64,000 bases of DNA from DTU013 sp964512095 (GCA_964512095.1 CAZEIH010000008.1:25133-89132), one strand, 5' to 3'; positions 7,983 through 15,880 are shown, counted from the stretch's first letter. The notes: generated by a model from the letters alone, not told the origin. Program-made: numbers and translations.

Positions 7983-8894
7983 TTATATTGTAATTTCACT
8001 ACCTGCTGACAAATAATCGATGCTACCACCTTTTTCAAAAAATAGATTCATTGTCTTGTGATAAAGCTCTTTTACGGCTGTCCCCGATATGCAGTCAATG
8101 TCTACAATGGTTTTGCCATTATTAATAGCTTTTACTGCGCTAGAGTCAAAGGGTATCCTGCCAATAAAAGGCAGCCCTTGTTTTTTACAAAACTCTTCAA
8201 TCTTTTCTGTGTTTTCAATGTTGGTATCATATTTGTTGATACATACCGCTATCTTTGTTCCGAATTTGGCTGCTGTATTTATGATGCGCTCCATATCGCT
8301 GATACCTGATATGGAAGGTTCTGCGACTATCAAAACCATATCCACACCGCTAAGTGATGCGATGACAGGACAGCCTATTCCAGGAGATCCATCAATAATG
8401 GCCAGCTCAGTATCAACTGTTGCCGCCTTCATTTGTTTTTTTACCTCAGTTACAAGCATTCCGGAGGTACCACTGCCCATTTTTAGTTGCGCTGTTGAAA
8501 ATACTTTTTCTCCATCAGAATACAGCATCAATTCTCCAGCCACTGCCGGTATCATAGTTATCGCTTCCACAGGACAAACATATGCGCAAACGCCGCAGCC
8601 TTCACATGCAAAAGGATCAACCTTATAGTGCGACTCTGCTTTGATCGCGTCAAATCGGCAGTTTTGCCTGCACTTATCGCATTGGATACACAGTTCCAGA
8701 TTTATCTCCGCTTTTGGCAACCCATAATAGTCTGTTTTTTCCGGTTCAACATTCCACCCGGTTATTAGGTGCAGGTTAGGTGCATCTACATCACAATCCG
8801 CATATGCTTTAGCGTCAGCAAGCTTTATAAATGCACTTGCTATTGTGGTCTTTCCAGTGCCGCCTTTACCGCTAAGGATTAGTAGTTGTTTCAT
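7983..8894 (-). CDS. MinD-superfamily ATPase with two inserted [4Fe-4S] ferredoxin motifs (second copy)
   Basis: A 303-residue ParA/MinD-like P-loop ATPase with a deviant Walker A, SGKGGTGKTT at 8-17. Two ferredoxin clusters are inserted after the DCDVDAPN switch region: CxxCxxCxxxC at 69-79 and again at 97-107. The end IAVCINKYD and GRIPFD are typical of this class. These fusions couple ATP hydrolysis to redox state and are found almost only in strict anaerobes, where pairs of them occur with ORP and Mrp. Its start overlaps the 3' end of the preceding paralogue by 23 bases, suggesting coupled translation and a heterodimer. Confidence 0.92.
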   Translation of the reverse strand: MKQLLILSGKGGTGKTTIASAFIKLADAKAYADCDVDAPNLHLITGWNVEPEKTDYYGLPKAEINLELCIQCDKCRQNCRFDAIKAESHYKVDPFACEGCGVCAYVCPVEAITMIPAVAGELMLYSDGEKVFSTAQLKMGSGTSGMLVTEVKKQMKAATVDTELAIIDGSPGIGCPVIASLSGVDMVLIVAEPSISGISDMERIINTAAKFGTKIAVCINKYDTNIENTEKIEEFCKKQGLPFIGRIPFDSSAVKAINNGKTIVDIDCISGTAVKELYHKTMNLFFEKGGSIDYLSAGSEITI

Positions 8895-9732
8895 GCTGCA
8901 CCCCCTTTGTCACAGTATTAAGCAGAGCAGAAAACAATTCCCGGTATTCTTCATTTCTATTAACAGCAATTTCCGCATTCGAGTTCAAGGTTCCAAGTTT
9001 ATTGTCAAATGGAATCCGGCCTAAAATCTTTATATTCTTTTCTAAACAAAACTTCTCCGCCGGGTTTTCTTCTTTCAAACATTTGTTAAGAACCACCCCA
9101 AATGGCTTATTAAACAACTTGACCAGTTCGTATACCATATTGAGGTTATGCACACCAAACAATGTAGGCTCAGCCACTAATATACAATAGTCCGCATCTT
9201 TGATGCTTTCCATTACAATACAGGCGCTTCCCGGAGGACAGTCAATAATAGTCTGCTTATTTGATTCTGGATTTTTCTCAGCAAGTAGCTTCTTAATGAT
9301 AGGAATGCCCGAGGCTTCACCAGTATTTAGTATTCCTGTGTATATCGCTACCTGGTCTGAAGTTCCTTTCTGAATTTTACCAATGACCTTTGCTTTCTCT
9401 GTCAGTGCCTTTTCAGTGCAAACCAAGATACAGCCACCGCAAGAATGGCATACATCATCAAAAACAATCAGTTTATTTTTAATATAGGCAAGGGCATTAA
9501 ATTTGCAAAAATCAACGCATTTCCGACAGCCATTACACAGTTCGTTATTTACATTTGGAATCTTTACTGATATTTCTTCTTCCGAAATTCCTTCCGGCTT
9601 AAAAAACAAATGCCCATTTGGCTCTTCTACATCACAGTCAATATATGTGGATGCTTTCGCTGCCGCAGCTAAATTCACCGATACTAGTGTTTTCCCTGTG
9701 CCGCCCTTGCCGCTTAGCACGGCTATTTTCAT
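8872..9732 (-). CDS. MinD-superfamily ATPase with two inserted [4Fe-4S] ferredoxin motifs (first copy)
   Basis: A 286-residue paralogue of the next gene. Deviant Walker A LSGKGGTGKT at 6-15, switch IDCDVEEPN at 31-39, then two ferredoxin motifs with cysteines 66, 69, 72, 76 and 95, 98, 101, 105. Like its partner it belongs to the anaerobe-specific MinD/ferredoxin ATPases of ORP-type operons. The start at 9732 follows GGAGG formed by the end of the upstream NifX-like gene; a longer reading back to 9810 would overlap that gene and has no family support. The partner redox protein is not identifiable from the sequence. Confidence 0.92.
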   Translation of the reverse strand: MKIAVLSGKGGTGKTLVSVNLAAAAKASTYIDCDVEEPNGHLFFKPEGISEEEISVKIPNVNNELCNGCRKCVDFCKFNALAYIKNKLIVFDDVCHSCGGCILVCTEKALTEKAKVIGKIQKGTSDQVAIYTGILNTGEASGIPIIKKLLAEKNPESNKQTIIDCPPGSACIVMESIKDADYCILVAEPTLFGVHNLNMVYELVKLFNKPFGVVLNKCLKEENPAEKFCLEKNIKILGRIPFDNKLGTLNSNAEIAVNRNEEYRELFSALLNTVTKGVQHETTTNP

Positions 9733-9733
9733 A

Positions 9734-10102
9734 TTAATTTCCTCCGTGCCCATGAAATCCTGCATGAATTTTATCCAGCAAAGGAAGTTTACCGGCAATA
9801 AAAGCATCAATGTTATTCTTGGCTGAACCGCTTGCCGTTTTATAAATTTTGATTTCAGCGGATTTTAGCACGTCAGCAGCATTTTCTCCTAAGCGGGGGG
9901 TGAGTAAAGCATTTACCTTGTTATCTACTATCGTTTGTGCAGCTTTAATCCCGGCACCGCCTGTGCTTGCGGCTGCACTGTTATCAATAATTATACTTTC
10001 CTTAGTTTCTACATCATAAATAAGAAAGTAGGGAGTGCGTCCAAAGGATGCACATACGTTGGACTCCAAGGTTTTCTCATCTACTGGAATTGCTATTTTC
10101 AT
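9734..10102 (-). CDS. NifX/NifB-C-like iron-molybdenum-cofactor-family protein (ORP-like), proximal copy
   Basis: A 122-residue protein of the same family as the one at 6764-7123. It starts MKIAIPVDEKTLESNVCASFGRTPYF, contains SAAASTGGAGIKAAQ and ends with GFHGHGGN. Ribosome site GGAGG lies six bases before the ATG. It follows the DUF134 regulator and abuts the first MinD-like ATPase, leaving one base between stop and start. Having one copy at each end of the ATPase block suggests two different cofactor-binding partners. The bound metal is not predictable. Confidence 0.88.
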   Translation of the reverse strand: MKIAIPVDEKTLESNVCASFGRTPYFLIYDVETKESIIIDNSAAASTGGAGIKAAQTIVDNKVNALLTPRLGENAADVLKSAEIKIYKTASGSAKNNIDAFIAGKLPLLDKIHAGFHGHGGN

Positions 10103-10233
10103 AAAAATCCTCCATTCTGTTTAAAGAAACTTTAATTGCATTGCATAGCATGCTCACACGTAAATTTGAGCGCTGAACCCTATCCTCAGGAAGTCCTCCT
10201 AAAGCCACACTAGCTTCCTTCAGCATCTGTATA

Positions 10234-10581
10234 TTATCTGCCACGCCTATGCCTATGACAGCCACGGCCACATCCATTCCCAATTCCTTCGCAAAGCCGA
10301 TATTCACCGCCCTCAATTGATAGCACCTTCCCATTTACTAAAGACTCAGCCAGCTTTTTTCTAGCCTCGATATAAATGCCTTGAACGGTGCTACGAGCAA
10401 CATTCATTTGCTTGGCGCACTCCTCTTGATTAAAGCCCTCTAAATCGATAAGCCTTATGGTTTCATACTCGTCAACAGTCATGTTTACATGATTTTTTGC
10501 ATCAGCAGGTGAATCAAGAGGCCCATATCTATTGCTTTCAGGCAAGCAGCAAACTTTTCTCCACTTTATTGGTCTCGCCAT
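10234..10581 (-). CDS. DUF134 helix-turn-helix protein, probable regulator of the operon
   Basis: A 115-residue DUF134 protein. It starts MARPIKWRKVCCLPE, then has a sigma-70 region-4-like helix-turn-helix around residues 34-80 (YETIRLIDLEGFNQEECA and VARSTVQGIYIEARKK). It finishes with a Cys/His/Arg tail (CGRGCHRHRRGR) that could bind a metal or cluster. Members of this family usually sit beside NifX-like and Mrp genes in anaerobes. It is the first gene after a strong promoter whose spacer and start region carry ATATGCC palindromes, so autoregulation responding to metal or redox state is a reasonable inference but not shown. Confidence 0.88.
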   Translation of the reverse strand: MARPIKWRKVCCLPESNRYGPLDSPADAKNHVNMTVDEYETIRLIDLEGFNQEECAKQMNVARSTVQGIYIEARKKLAESLVNGKVLSIEGGEYRLCEGIGNGCGRGCHRHRRGR

Positions 10582-10655
10582 AATTTGTCACCTCCATCCT
10601 AATCAAAAATGACCAGAGCGTCCTCCGGTTATCCCTGATGACCATTATGGTTTTC

Positions 10656-10703
10656 GGCATATGCCAGCTATTCTTATTATACACCGTTTATGGCATATGT
10701 CAA
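10656..10703 (-). promoter_or_regulatory. Sigma-A promoter with overlapping palindromic operator candidate
   Basis: On the minus strand TTGACA (10698-10703), 16-base spacer, TATAAT (10676-10681): both boxes are perfect. The spacer contains CATATGCCA, and a full palindrome GGCATATGCC occupies 10656-10665, near the expected transcription start. The shared CATATGCC word flanks the promoter core in a way typical of repressor sites. The transcript leads directly into the DUF134 operon. Confidence 0.75.
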
Positions 10704-10741
10704 TAACTTTTGGGTAATTTTGTGGCTGATTAGAAAAGATT

Positions 10742-10895
10742 GCCGCCAAGAAGCAAGGTAAGCGTCAAACGAGGCCAGACCTCTCACTAAATATGATGAT
10801 CAGCTTGTCCGGCGACTGTACTGAGTAAGTGGCTGCCCTACTGTACCACTACAGGACTTTCACCTGTTAGCATTTGCCAGCCTCGCTGGACGCAC
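10742..10895 (-). mobile_element. Possible 5' fragment of a group II intron
   Basis: The minus strand reads GTGCGTCCAGC at 10895 onward, followed by CTAACAGGTGAAAGTCCTGT. This is the start sequence and domain-I hairpin pattern common in bacterial group II introns. No reverse transcriptase frame and no recognisable domain V follow, and the likeness is lost before the DUF134 promoter. If correct it is a truncated, immobile remnant of about 150 bases. Confidence 0.4.
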
Positions 10896-11224
10896 TTATC
10901 AATACCACGCACTCAACGTGCCTTGAGTAGACAAAAATGATGTCGATGGAGCTGGTGGGACCTTGACGGGAGGCTTAGAATAGACATATCGACAAAAGCA
11001 TATTAACCATTATTGCTTCCCCCACACTTTCTGCAGTACTTTTCTCAATATCCCCATCACATATGAAATTGCTGTTCATGGCTTTGCAGCTTCTCACTCT
11101 CAGGTTTCTGCCCATTCAGCTTCATTATTTGCTCCATCAGCCGAAGCATATTGGATAAGCATCAAGGGCAAATAACCGTAATTAGCGAGCCGGGTAAGGC
11201 CTCAGAGTTGATAGTGTCACTCCC

Positions 11225-12367
11225 TCATGACCTCCATACCCTGTAATTCCCACTCAAGGCAAGCATGGCAAAAAGATACAGACAGTTATCATAATAGCGT
11301 CTTACCCCTGTCCGAACAGGTGTATTCCAAAACAGATCCACACACTTCCTGGAATTCTCATTATCGGTGGCAGCCAGTGACGCCATAGCGTTAGTGGCAA
11401 TAAGCCCTACCGGATGAAGTGCCTTCTCCTCCAAGGGTGTCCCGTCAATCACGTAAATGCGATAATCCGCATTGCTACCCATAGGAGCAAAAAACGCCTG
11501 GATCCTGTCGGCTTCTAGTCTCTGCCACTCATCCTTAGCAAACCACTCATAATCAAGTCCAATATTAGCTGCCACCCTGTATGAATCACTATAGAAATGA
11601 TGATGTCCATAATCCCATTCTGCTTTGTGAGGTGTGCCATCATATTCTGCATACTCAGGCGCTAGACCGGTGACGGGATGACATGCTTTCTTCAGGTATT
11701 CCCTGCTGGCCTCTGCCGCTTCATGCCAGAAATCAGTGTCTTGGGGATCTGTCATTATGGAGAACAGCTCATAAAAATGTGGCAAATGGTAGGATGGATC
11801 AGTCCAGGGCACTTCTGGAATAAACTTAATAAGCTTGTTTGAAGGATCCCACATTGGATTCCCCCTTCCATTCTCACCCTTATGTACACATTCTCTCAAT
11901 ATGTGCTTTGCTTGAACACTGTAGTCAAAAGGCTCCGAGCCGTCTCCCCAACGCTGTGAAGCAAAAAACAATGCCATTGCAAAAAATTCCTCTCCATCAG
12001 GAGCAGGACCCTCTGCCATCCTAGTTCCATGGGTGTTCAAGGACCAGGCAAAGTATCCTTTGTATCTGCCTCTCTTATGCTGCATATATTTCCATGACCA
12101 TTTCCAAATACGGTCAAATTCATCCTTTTTATCCAGCTGTACACACATCATCATTCCATAGGACATACCTTCTGTGCGCACATCATTGTTTCCGGTATCA
12201 ATAAGGTAGCCCATATCATCACCAACCGGATAGTAAATCCTTGTGTCCTCATCTCCATAAAAAACCTGTTGCCATGTATCTTCAACTCTCTGGGCGATGT
12301 CCTCTTCATTATAGCCAAATTCCTTGAACAGGTTTCTATATTTACCGGTATAAAAGGCTCCCTTCAT
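11225..12367 (-). CDS. Glycoside hydrolase family 8, reducing-end xylose-releasing exo-oligoxylanase type
   Basis: A 380-residue enzyme without signal peptide, so probably cytoplasmic and acting on imported xylo-oligosaccharides. GH8 landmarks are NNDVRTEGMSYGMM with the likely acid Glu66, PAPDGEEFFAMAL around Asp124, and HHHFYSDSYRVA with Asp261 as the likely base. This matches the Rex subgroup better than secreted GH8 cellulases, which carry a signal peptide and dockerin. The start is the ATG at 12367 after GAGGAGGG; an upstream TTG would overlap that ribosome site. It stands alone between noncoding regions. Exact substrate is inferred. Confidence 0.88.
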   Translation of the reverse strand: MKGAFYTGKYRNLFKEFGYNEEDIAQRVEDTWQQVFYGDEDTRIYYPVGDDMGYLIDTGNNDVRTEGMSYGMMMCVQLDKKDEFDRIWKWSWKYMQHKRGRYKGYFAWSLNTHGTRMAEGPAPDGEEFFAMALFFASQRWGDGSEPFDYSVQAKHILRECVHKGENGRGNPMWDPSNKLIKFIPEVPWTDPSYHLPHFYELFSIMTDPQDTDFWHEAAEASREYLKKACHPVTGLAPEYAEYDGTPHKAEWDYGHHHFYSDSYRVAANIGLDYEWFAKDEWQRLEADRIQAFFAPMGSNADYRIYVIDGTPLEEKALHPVGLIATNAMASLAATDNENSRKCVDLFWNTPVRTGVRRYYDNCLYLFAMLALSGNYRVWRS

Positions 12368-12463
12368 GCTATATACCCTCCTCAAATTTTATCTTTATCT
12401 GTAATTACATACAAAATGGTCAATTTCCGGGCGAAATGAATTTGCCCTACGCTACACTCTGTG

Positions 12464-12483
12464 CGCCACGCCTAAACGTGGCG
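12464..12483. other. Short perfect GC-rich hairpin upstream of GH8
   Basis: CGCCACG and CGTGGCG flank a six-base loop. No T run follows on either strand, so it is not a canonical terminator. It directly precedes repeat copy D. Confidence 0.5.
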
Positions 12484-12486
12484 TTT

Positions 12487-12540
12487 GATCAAGGTAGTTG
12501 CCAACCTATAGAGCTCAGCGTCTTTTGAAAACATGGATAA
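12487..12540 (+). repeat. Dispersed intergenic repeat, copy D (short form)
   Basis: GATCAAGGTAGTT near the left end and CTATAGAG, GCGTCTTTTGAAAACAT, GGATAA towards the right end match the 3' half of the copies at 63825, 25042 and 38065. It lies in the intergenic space between GH8 and cheX. Confidence 0.6.
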
Positions 12541-12589
12541 GCATAAAAAAGCTGGAGGTGAACTCACAGCTTTCTTAAGCCTATTTAAC

Positions 12590-13051
12590 CTACGCCTCTG
12601 TGGATATATCAAGCACTATAGTGTCTTCCCCTACAAGTAGCGGGATACAAATTGTTTTCATTTTATTTGGTGTAATCTGCATATTCTCACCCATTAGCAA
12701 GGATGGTGGCGTTATGTCTATATTGATGCCTCTGTTGTACAAAATAGTAGCTGCATTTCCCATAATCATATTGGCTAATTCTGAAATGGCGCTTTTCGTC
12801 ATCTCGTCAAATTCTGTGACAGGCATGCCCATCATCATGTGTGAAACAATTTTTAAAGCGAAGGCCTTAGACATGGAAAAATTCGCCTGACCCCGCATCT
12901 TACCCGTCAGACCTACCATAATAATAATATCTTCGCTCCTGTAAGGTGCTGACTTTAGAAATACCTTCCCCAATTTTGCATCAAGGTTTGCAATCTGTTT
13001 TAGTACTGTTTGACTTGCTTCAATGAATGGATTGATGTATTCTATATTCAT
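12590..13051 (-). CDS. cheX: CheX-like chemotaxis phosphatase
   Basis: A 153-residue protein of the CheC/CheX/FliY fold, which dephosphorylates CheY. The catalytic motif appears once, SAISELANMIMGNA, with Glu91 and Asn94 in the ExxN arrangement; a single motif indicates the CheX type rather than CheC. The opening IEYINPFIEASQTVLKQI is typical. Ribosome site GAGG precedes the ATG. The nearest motility genes in the window are motAB at 51 kb; no che genes adjoin it. It is flanked on both sides by copies of the dispersed repeat. Confidence 0.88.
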   Translation of the reverse strand: MNIEYINPFIEASQTVLKQIANLDAKLGKVFLKSAPYRSEDIIIMVGLTGKMRGQANFSMSKAFALKIVSHMMMGMPVTEFDEMTKSAISELANMIMGNAATILYNRGINIDITPPSLLMGENMQITPNKMKTICIPLLVGEDTIVLDISTEA

Positions 13052-13140
13052 TTGTGTGTCCTCATCCCTAAATGAATTATTAATGTCCTTGTTATATTTC
13101 TATATCGGTACACAAACTCCTTCTTTTTAGCTTATTTTTG

Positions 13141-13193
13141 GTTTATCTATGTCTTCAGAAGACGCCGACCTCTATAGGACAAACCTACGCAGG
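13141..13193 (-). repeat. Dispersed intergenic repeat, copy E (inverted)
   Basis: On the minus strand TATAGAGGTCGGCGTCTTC, then TGAAGACATAGATAA, follows directly after the spoVAEa stop codon. GTCTTC-T-GAAGAC within it is a perfect small palindrome. Matches copies at 63825 and 25042. Confidence 0.65.
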
Positions 13194-13751
13194 CTACATA
13201 TCATCATGCTCCAATATAATATTCATTGCCTTCGTAGTCACAGGAGAGCCCCTAAGAATATCATCACTGTACTGCATCTTACCAGGATCACCAATCCCAA
13301 CAATAAAAATATCATCCCTAGAATTCAATATGCTTAGTGTATCTCCGCACAATTTATTAGTATTCATCTCTACACCATGCTTGTCAACAGCTGTGTATAC
13401 AACATTACCCTCTCTCGTCACAGAGCAATTTACATGCACCCCATAGCAATCCTTGCCGTAGGATGAAACGGCAAGGATTCCGATTACCTTCAGTGCTTTA
13501 CATTTCAAAACCATAGCCATAGCTGACTCGCCCCGGCCCTTTCCCACAGCACCCTTATCATCCACCATAATTACCACTGGATCATATGGGGCTTTCATAA
13601 TCCTGCTGATTATTTCCTCACCGGAAAGTACTGTTGGATTGCCGGCGGATGACGAAATGCAGCGAGCGCCAATATTCGACGCCGCTTTTTCAACAGCAGC
13701 CTTTGCAGACATATCTCCATCGGTTACAATTATTACTCTTATTCGTTCCAT
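13194..13751 (-). CDS. spoVAE: Stage V sporulation protein AE, SpoVAEa type
   Basis: A soluble 185-residue protein of the SpoVAEa family, encoded at the end of spoVA operons. The sequence opens MERIRVIIVTDGDMSAKAAVEKAA and has VMVDDKGAVGKGRGE and GIGDPGKMQ, typical of this family. SpoVA proteins form the channel that loads and later releases dipicolinic acid in the forespore and spore; SpoVAEa is the accessory, outward-located component. It is the last spoVA gene here and is followed immediately by a dispersed repeat rather than spoVAF. Confidence 0.88.
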   Translation of the reverse strand: MERIRVIIVTDGDMSAKAAVEKAASNIGARCISSSAGNPTVLSGEEIISRIMKAPYDPVVIMVDDKGAVGKGRGESAMAMVLKCKALKVIGILAVSSYGKDCYGVHVNCSVTREGNVVYTAVDKHGVEMNTNKLCGDTLSILNSRDDIFIVGIGDPGKMQYSDDILRGSPVTTKAMNIILEHDDM

Positions 13752-13762
13752 TCATCTAACCA

Positions 13763-14134
13763 TCAGCTTTTTGCCTTAGGCTTAAATGCCACAGCAGCAA
13801 GGTAGGAGAAAAAAATTACTGCTGCAACACCGGCGGCGGTGGCTCTGATTCCCCCTGTGAATGCACCAATTAATCCATATTTATCCACATCCTTGAACAC
13901 TCCATTAGCCAGGCTGTAGCCAAATCCGACTAAAGGCACAGTAGCTCCCGCCCCTCCTACGTCTACAACACCCTGATACAATCCAAGGCCTGTTAATATA
14001 ACGCCTAATGACACAAAGAGCACCAGTATCCTTGCAGATGTCAGCTTAGTCTTATCAAGCAAGATCTGGCCTATAGCACAAATCAAGCCACCGATTAGAA
14101 ATGCATTAATATATGACATAAACCCTTGATTCAT
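13763..14134 (-). CDS. spoVAEb: Stage V sporulation protein AE, SpoVAEb type membrane subunit
   Basis: A 123-residue integral membrane protein of the SpoVAC/SpoVAEb family with about four hydrophobic helices (INAFLIGGLICAIGQILL at the start). Conserved GGAGATVPLVGFGYSLANG resembles the SpoVAC motif AGSIVPITGFANS. It forms part of the dipicolinic acid channel in the spore inner membrane. The ATG at 14134 follows GGAGG placed in the end of spoVAD; an upstream TTG is less likely. Confidence 0.9.
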   Translation of the reverse strand: MNQGFMSYINAFLIGGLICAIGQILLDKTKLTSARILVLFVSLGVILTGLGLYQGVVDVGGAGATVPLVGFGYSLANGVFKDVDKYGLIGAFTGGIRATAAGVAAVIFFSYLAAVAFKPKAKS

Positions 14135-14136
14135 TA

Positions 14137-15159
14137 TCAATTTCCTCCAATATTATTCTCTATTGCGACAGCATGAGCAATACACGGTATGGTTTCACCC
14201 TGCTGGACACTTATTGGACTCAAAAGAGCACCAGTGGGTACAAAAAGGATTTTTTGAAGCCTTCCTTTTTTCAATCCATCAAGCAAAAAACCTGCAAAAA
14301 CAGTGGCGGCACAGCCACATCCACTACCACCTGCATGAACATCCTGCTTTTTATCATAGATCATCATGCCGCAGTCATTGAGAATGCTTCCAATACGTAT
14401 ACCATTCGATGAGAGCATACTATCTAGTATTTCATTTCCAACAAAGCCCAAGTCTCCTGTGACTACCATATCGTAATAATCATGAGGCAGTCCGGTATCT
14501 TCAAAGTGTGCATAGATAGTATCCGCAGCTGCAGGTGCCATTGCAGCCCCCATATTATTCTGATCCTTTATTCCCATATCAACTATTTTTCCAGTAGTTA
14601 TCCCGGTAACAAAAGGACCGGCACCTTCAGCTGCTAGAAGCACACCGCCTGCACCGGTAACAGTCCGTTGGGCAGTAGGCGGTCTTTGTGAACCAAGCTC
14701 AAGAGGAAACCTGAACTGCTTCTCCGCTGAACAAAAGTGGCTGGAGGTCAGGCATGCAACATTTGCCGCAAAGCCTCCGTCTATTAGGATTGCACCTAAG
14801 CTCATGGCCTCTCCCATGGTGGAGCATGCTCCATAGACACAGAAAAATGGCAAATTTGATTCCCGTAGGCCAAAACTTGCGGCAATACATTGGTTCATAA
14901 GATCACCCGCAACCACATAATCAATGCCATTTACAGCCATAGAAGCCTTAGAAACAACTTTGGACAATGCCTCCCTCATAAATTTGGCTTCTGCCTTTTC
15001 CCAGCTTTTTTCACCCCAGAGTTCATCGTCCACAGCTTCATCAAAATATCCTGCAAGGGGTCCTTTCCCCTCCTTAGGTCCAACAATGGAAGCTGATGAC
15101 GCTATTGCAGGCGGATTTTGCAGCTTAACAGTCTGCTTGCCCACTCTTTTCTCCAGCAT
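14137..15159 (-). CDS. spoVAD: Stage V sporulation protein AD, dipicolinic acid binding
   Basis: A 340-residue soluble protein with a thiolase-like fold that binds dipicolinic acid for uptake by the spore. Family stretches include VGKQTVKLQNPPAI, CSTMGEAMSLGAI, SSHFCSAEKQFRFPLE and TVTGAGGVLL. Ribosome site GGAGG precedes ATG 15159. The stop codon lies within the ribosome site of spoVAEb, consistent with one transcript spoVAC-AD-AEb-AEa. Confidence 0.95.
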   Translation of the reverse strand: MLEKRVGKQTVKLQNPPAIASSASIVGPKEGKGPLAGYFDEAVDDELWGEKSWEKAEAKFMREALSKVVSKASMAVNGIDYVVAGDLMNQCIAASFGLRESNLPFFCVYGACSTMGEAMSLGAILIDGGFAANVACLTSSHFCSAEKQFRFPLELGSQRPPTAQRTVTGAGGVLLAAEGAGPFVTGITTGKIVDMGIKDQNNMGAAMAPAAADTIYAHFEDTGLPHDYYDMVVTGDLGFVGNEILDSMLSSNGIRIGSILNDCGMMIYDKKQDVHAGGSGCGCAATVFAGFLLDGLKKGRLQKILFVPTGALLSPISVQQGETIPCIAHAVAIENNIGGN

Positions 15160-15223
15160 ATCAATTCCTCCTTCTCCTTATTGCGAAATACAGGGATGAA
15201 TATCCGTATTCGGCTATATTCAC

Positions 15224-15670
15224 TTAAAACCGCATTAGGTAATGAATAATTCCGACTACTATAGAAATCGATACACCATACACAAGCACAGGGCCTGCTA
15301 TAAGGAACATCCTTGCGCCAATTCCGAGTACATAACCTTCACTTTTGTATTCAATGGCAGGTGATGCTATTGAATTTGCAAATCCTGTTATTGGAACAAT
15401 GGACCCTGCCCCTGCAAACTTACCAAGCTCGTCATACAAGCCAAGCGCCGTAAAGGCTACTCCCAAAAATATCAGAACAATAGAAGTAAGCGAAGCGGCA
15501 ATTTCCTGAGTAAGACCCATTTGCTTGAAGGAATTCAAAAAAAACTGGCCTAGCATACAAATCAAACCTCCTACTAAGTATGCTCTTAAAACATTTCTCA
15601 TTGTTTTAGAATTTGGAGAAACTTTATCAACATATTTCCTATACTCATCATTTGTTAACACCTTTTGCAT
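15224..15670 (-). CDS. spoVAC: Stage V sporulation protein AC, membrane channel subunit
   Basis: A 148-residue membrane protein with about four helices. SpoVAC is a mechanosensitive channel for dipicolinic acid release. Conserved YLVGGLICMLGQ and GAGSIVPITGFANSIASPAIEYKSEG are visible. The start ATG at 15670 overlaps the TGA of a small upstream frame by one base (TGATG), pointing to coupled translation. The gene begins the recognisable spoVA part of the operon; spoVAA and spoVAB are absent, as in many clostridia. Confidence 0.93.
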   Translation of the reverse strand: MQKVLTNDEYRKYVDKVSPNSKTMRNVLRAYLVGGLICMLGQFFLNSFKQMGLTQEIAASLTSIVLIFLGVAFTALGLYDELGKFAGAGSIVPITGFANSIASPAIEYKSEGYVLGIGARMFLIAGPVLVYGVSISIVVGIIHYLMRF

Positions 15671-15825
15671 CAATTAGCTCCCCCTTCCATGACATACACA
15701 AAAACTCCATTGGAAGGGACCTTACCATTGCTTTGAGTTGATAATAACAGCCAAACTAATGTAACCAGTACAACTATCCCAAGGATAATAAAAAAAGCCT
15801 TATTCCTGCTTATTACGGTTAGCAT
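15670..15825 (-). CDS. 51-residue single-pass membrane protein in the spoVA operon
   Basis: A small open frame starting MLTVISRNKAFF at 15825, ending ...EGGAN with TGA overlapping the spoVAC start by one base. A GGGGGTG stands seven bases before the ATG. It has a basic N terminus, one hydrophobic helix (about residues 11-28) and a short polar tail. I do not recognise a family. Position, ribosome site and overlap all favour a real gene expressed with spoVAC, perhaps a small channel-associated or membrane-anchoring peptide. Confidence 0.6.
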   Translation of the reverse strand: MLTVISRNKAFFIILGIVVLVTLVWLLLSTQSNGKVPSNGVFVYVMEGGAN

Positions 15826-15880
15826 TCTTAACACCCCCGATTTTTTCTATTTTCATTTTTATTATTGGAATAATAAAAAC

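Larger units (their letters stand above)
10582..11224. other. Gene-free 640-bp stretch between the DUF134 operon and the GH8 gene
   Basis: Contains the DUF134 operon promoter and palindromes (10656-10703), a probable 5' fragment of a group II intron (10742-10895) and about 300 bases with no open frame I can assign. A short minus-strand reading near 11050-11160, beginning MLRLMEQIMKLNG and about 30 residues long, resembles coding sequence but has no recognisable family. The region looks like decayed mobile DNA. Confidence 0.5.

Noticed and set aside
6764..10102. Nitrogen-fixation locus
   Set aside because: NifX-like proteins alone do not indicate nitrogenase; no nifHDK or nifB genes occur here and the gene set fits an ORP-type operon.
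10077..10334. An 85-codon minus-strand frame overlapping the DUF134 gene end and the NifX-like gene start
   Set aside because: It lies in a different frame over coding sequence at both ends. Its last residues are the ribosome site and start of the next gene read out of frame, and it matches no family I know. A short real peptide in the 130-base gap cannot be fully excluded.
10742..10895. Cobalamin riboswitch or RNase P RNA reading of the GGTGAAAGTCC motif
   Set aside because: The surrounding cobalamin box, P-loop helices and any downstream B12 gene are missing; GTGCG at the left end favours a group II intron fragment.
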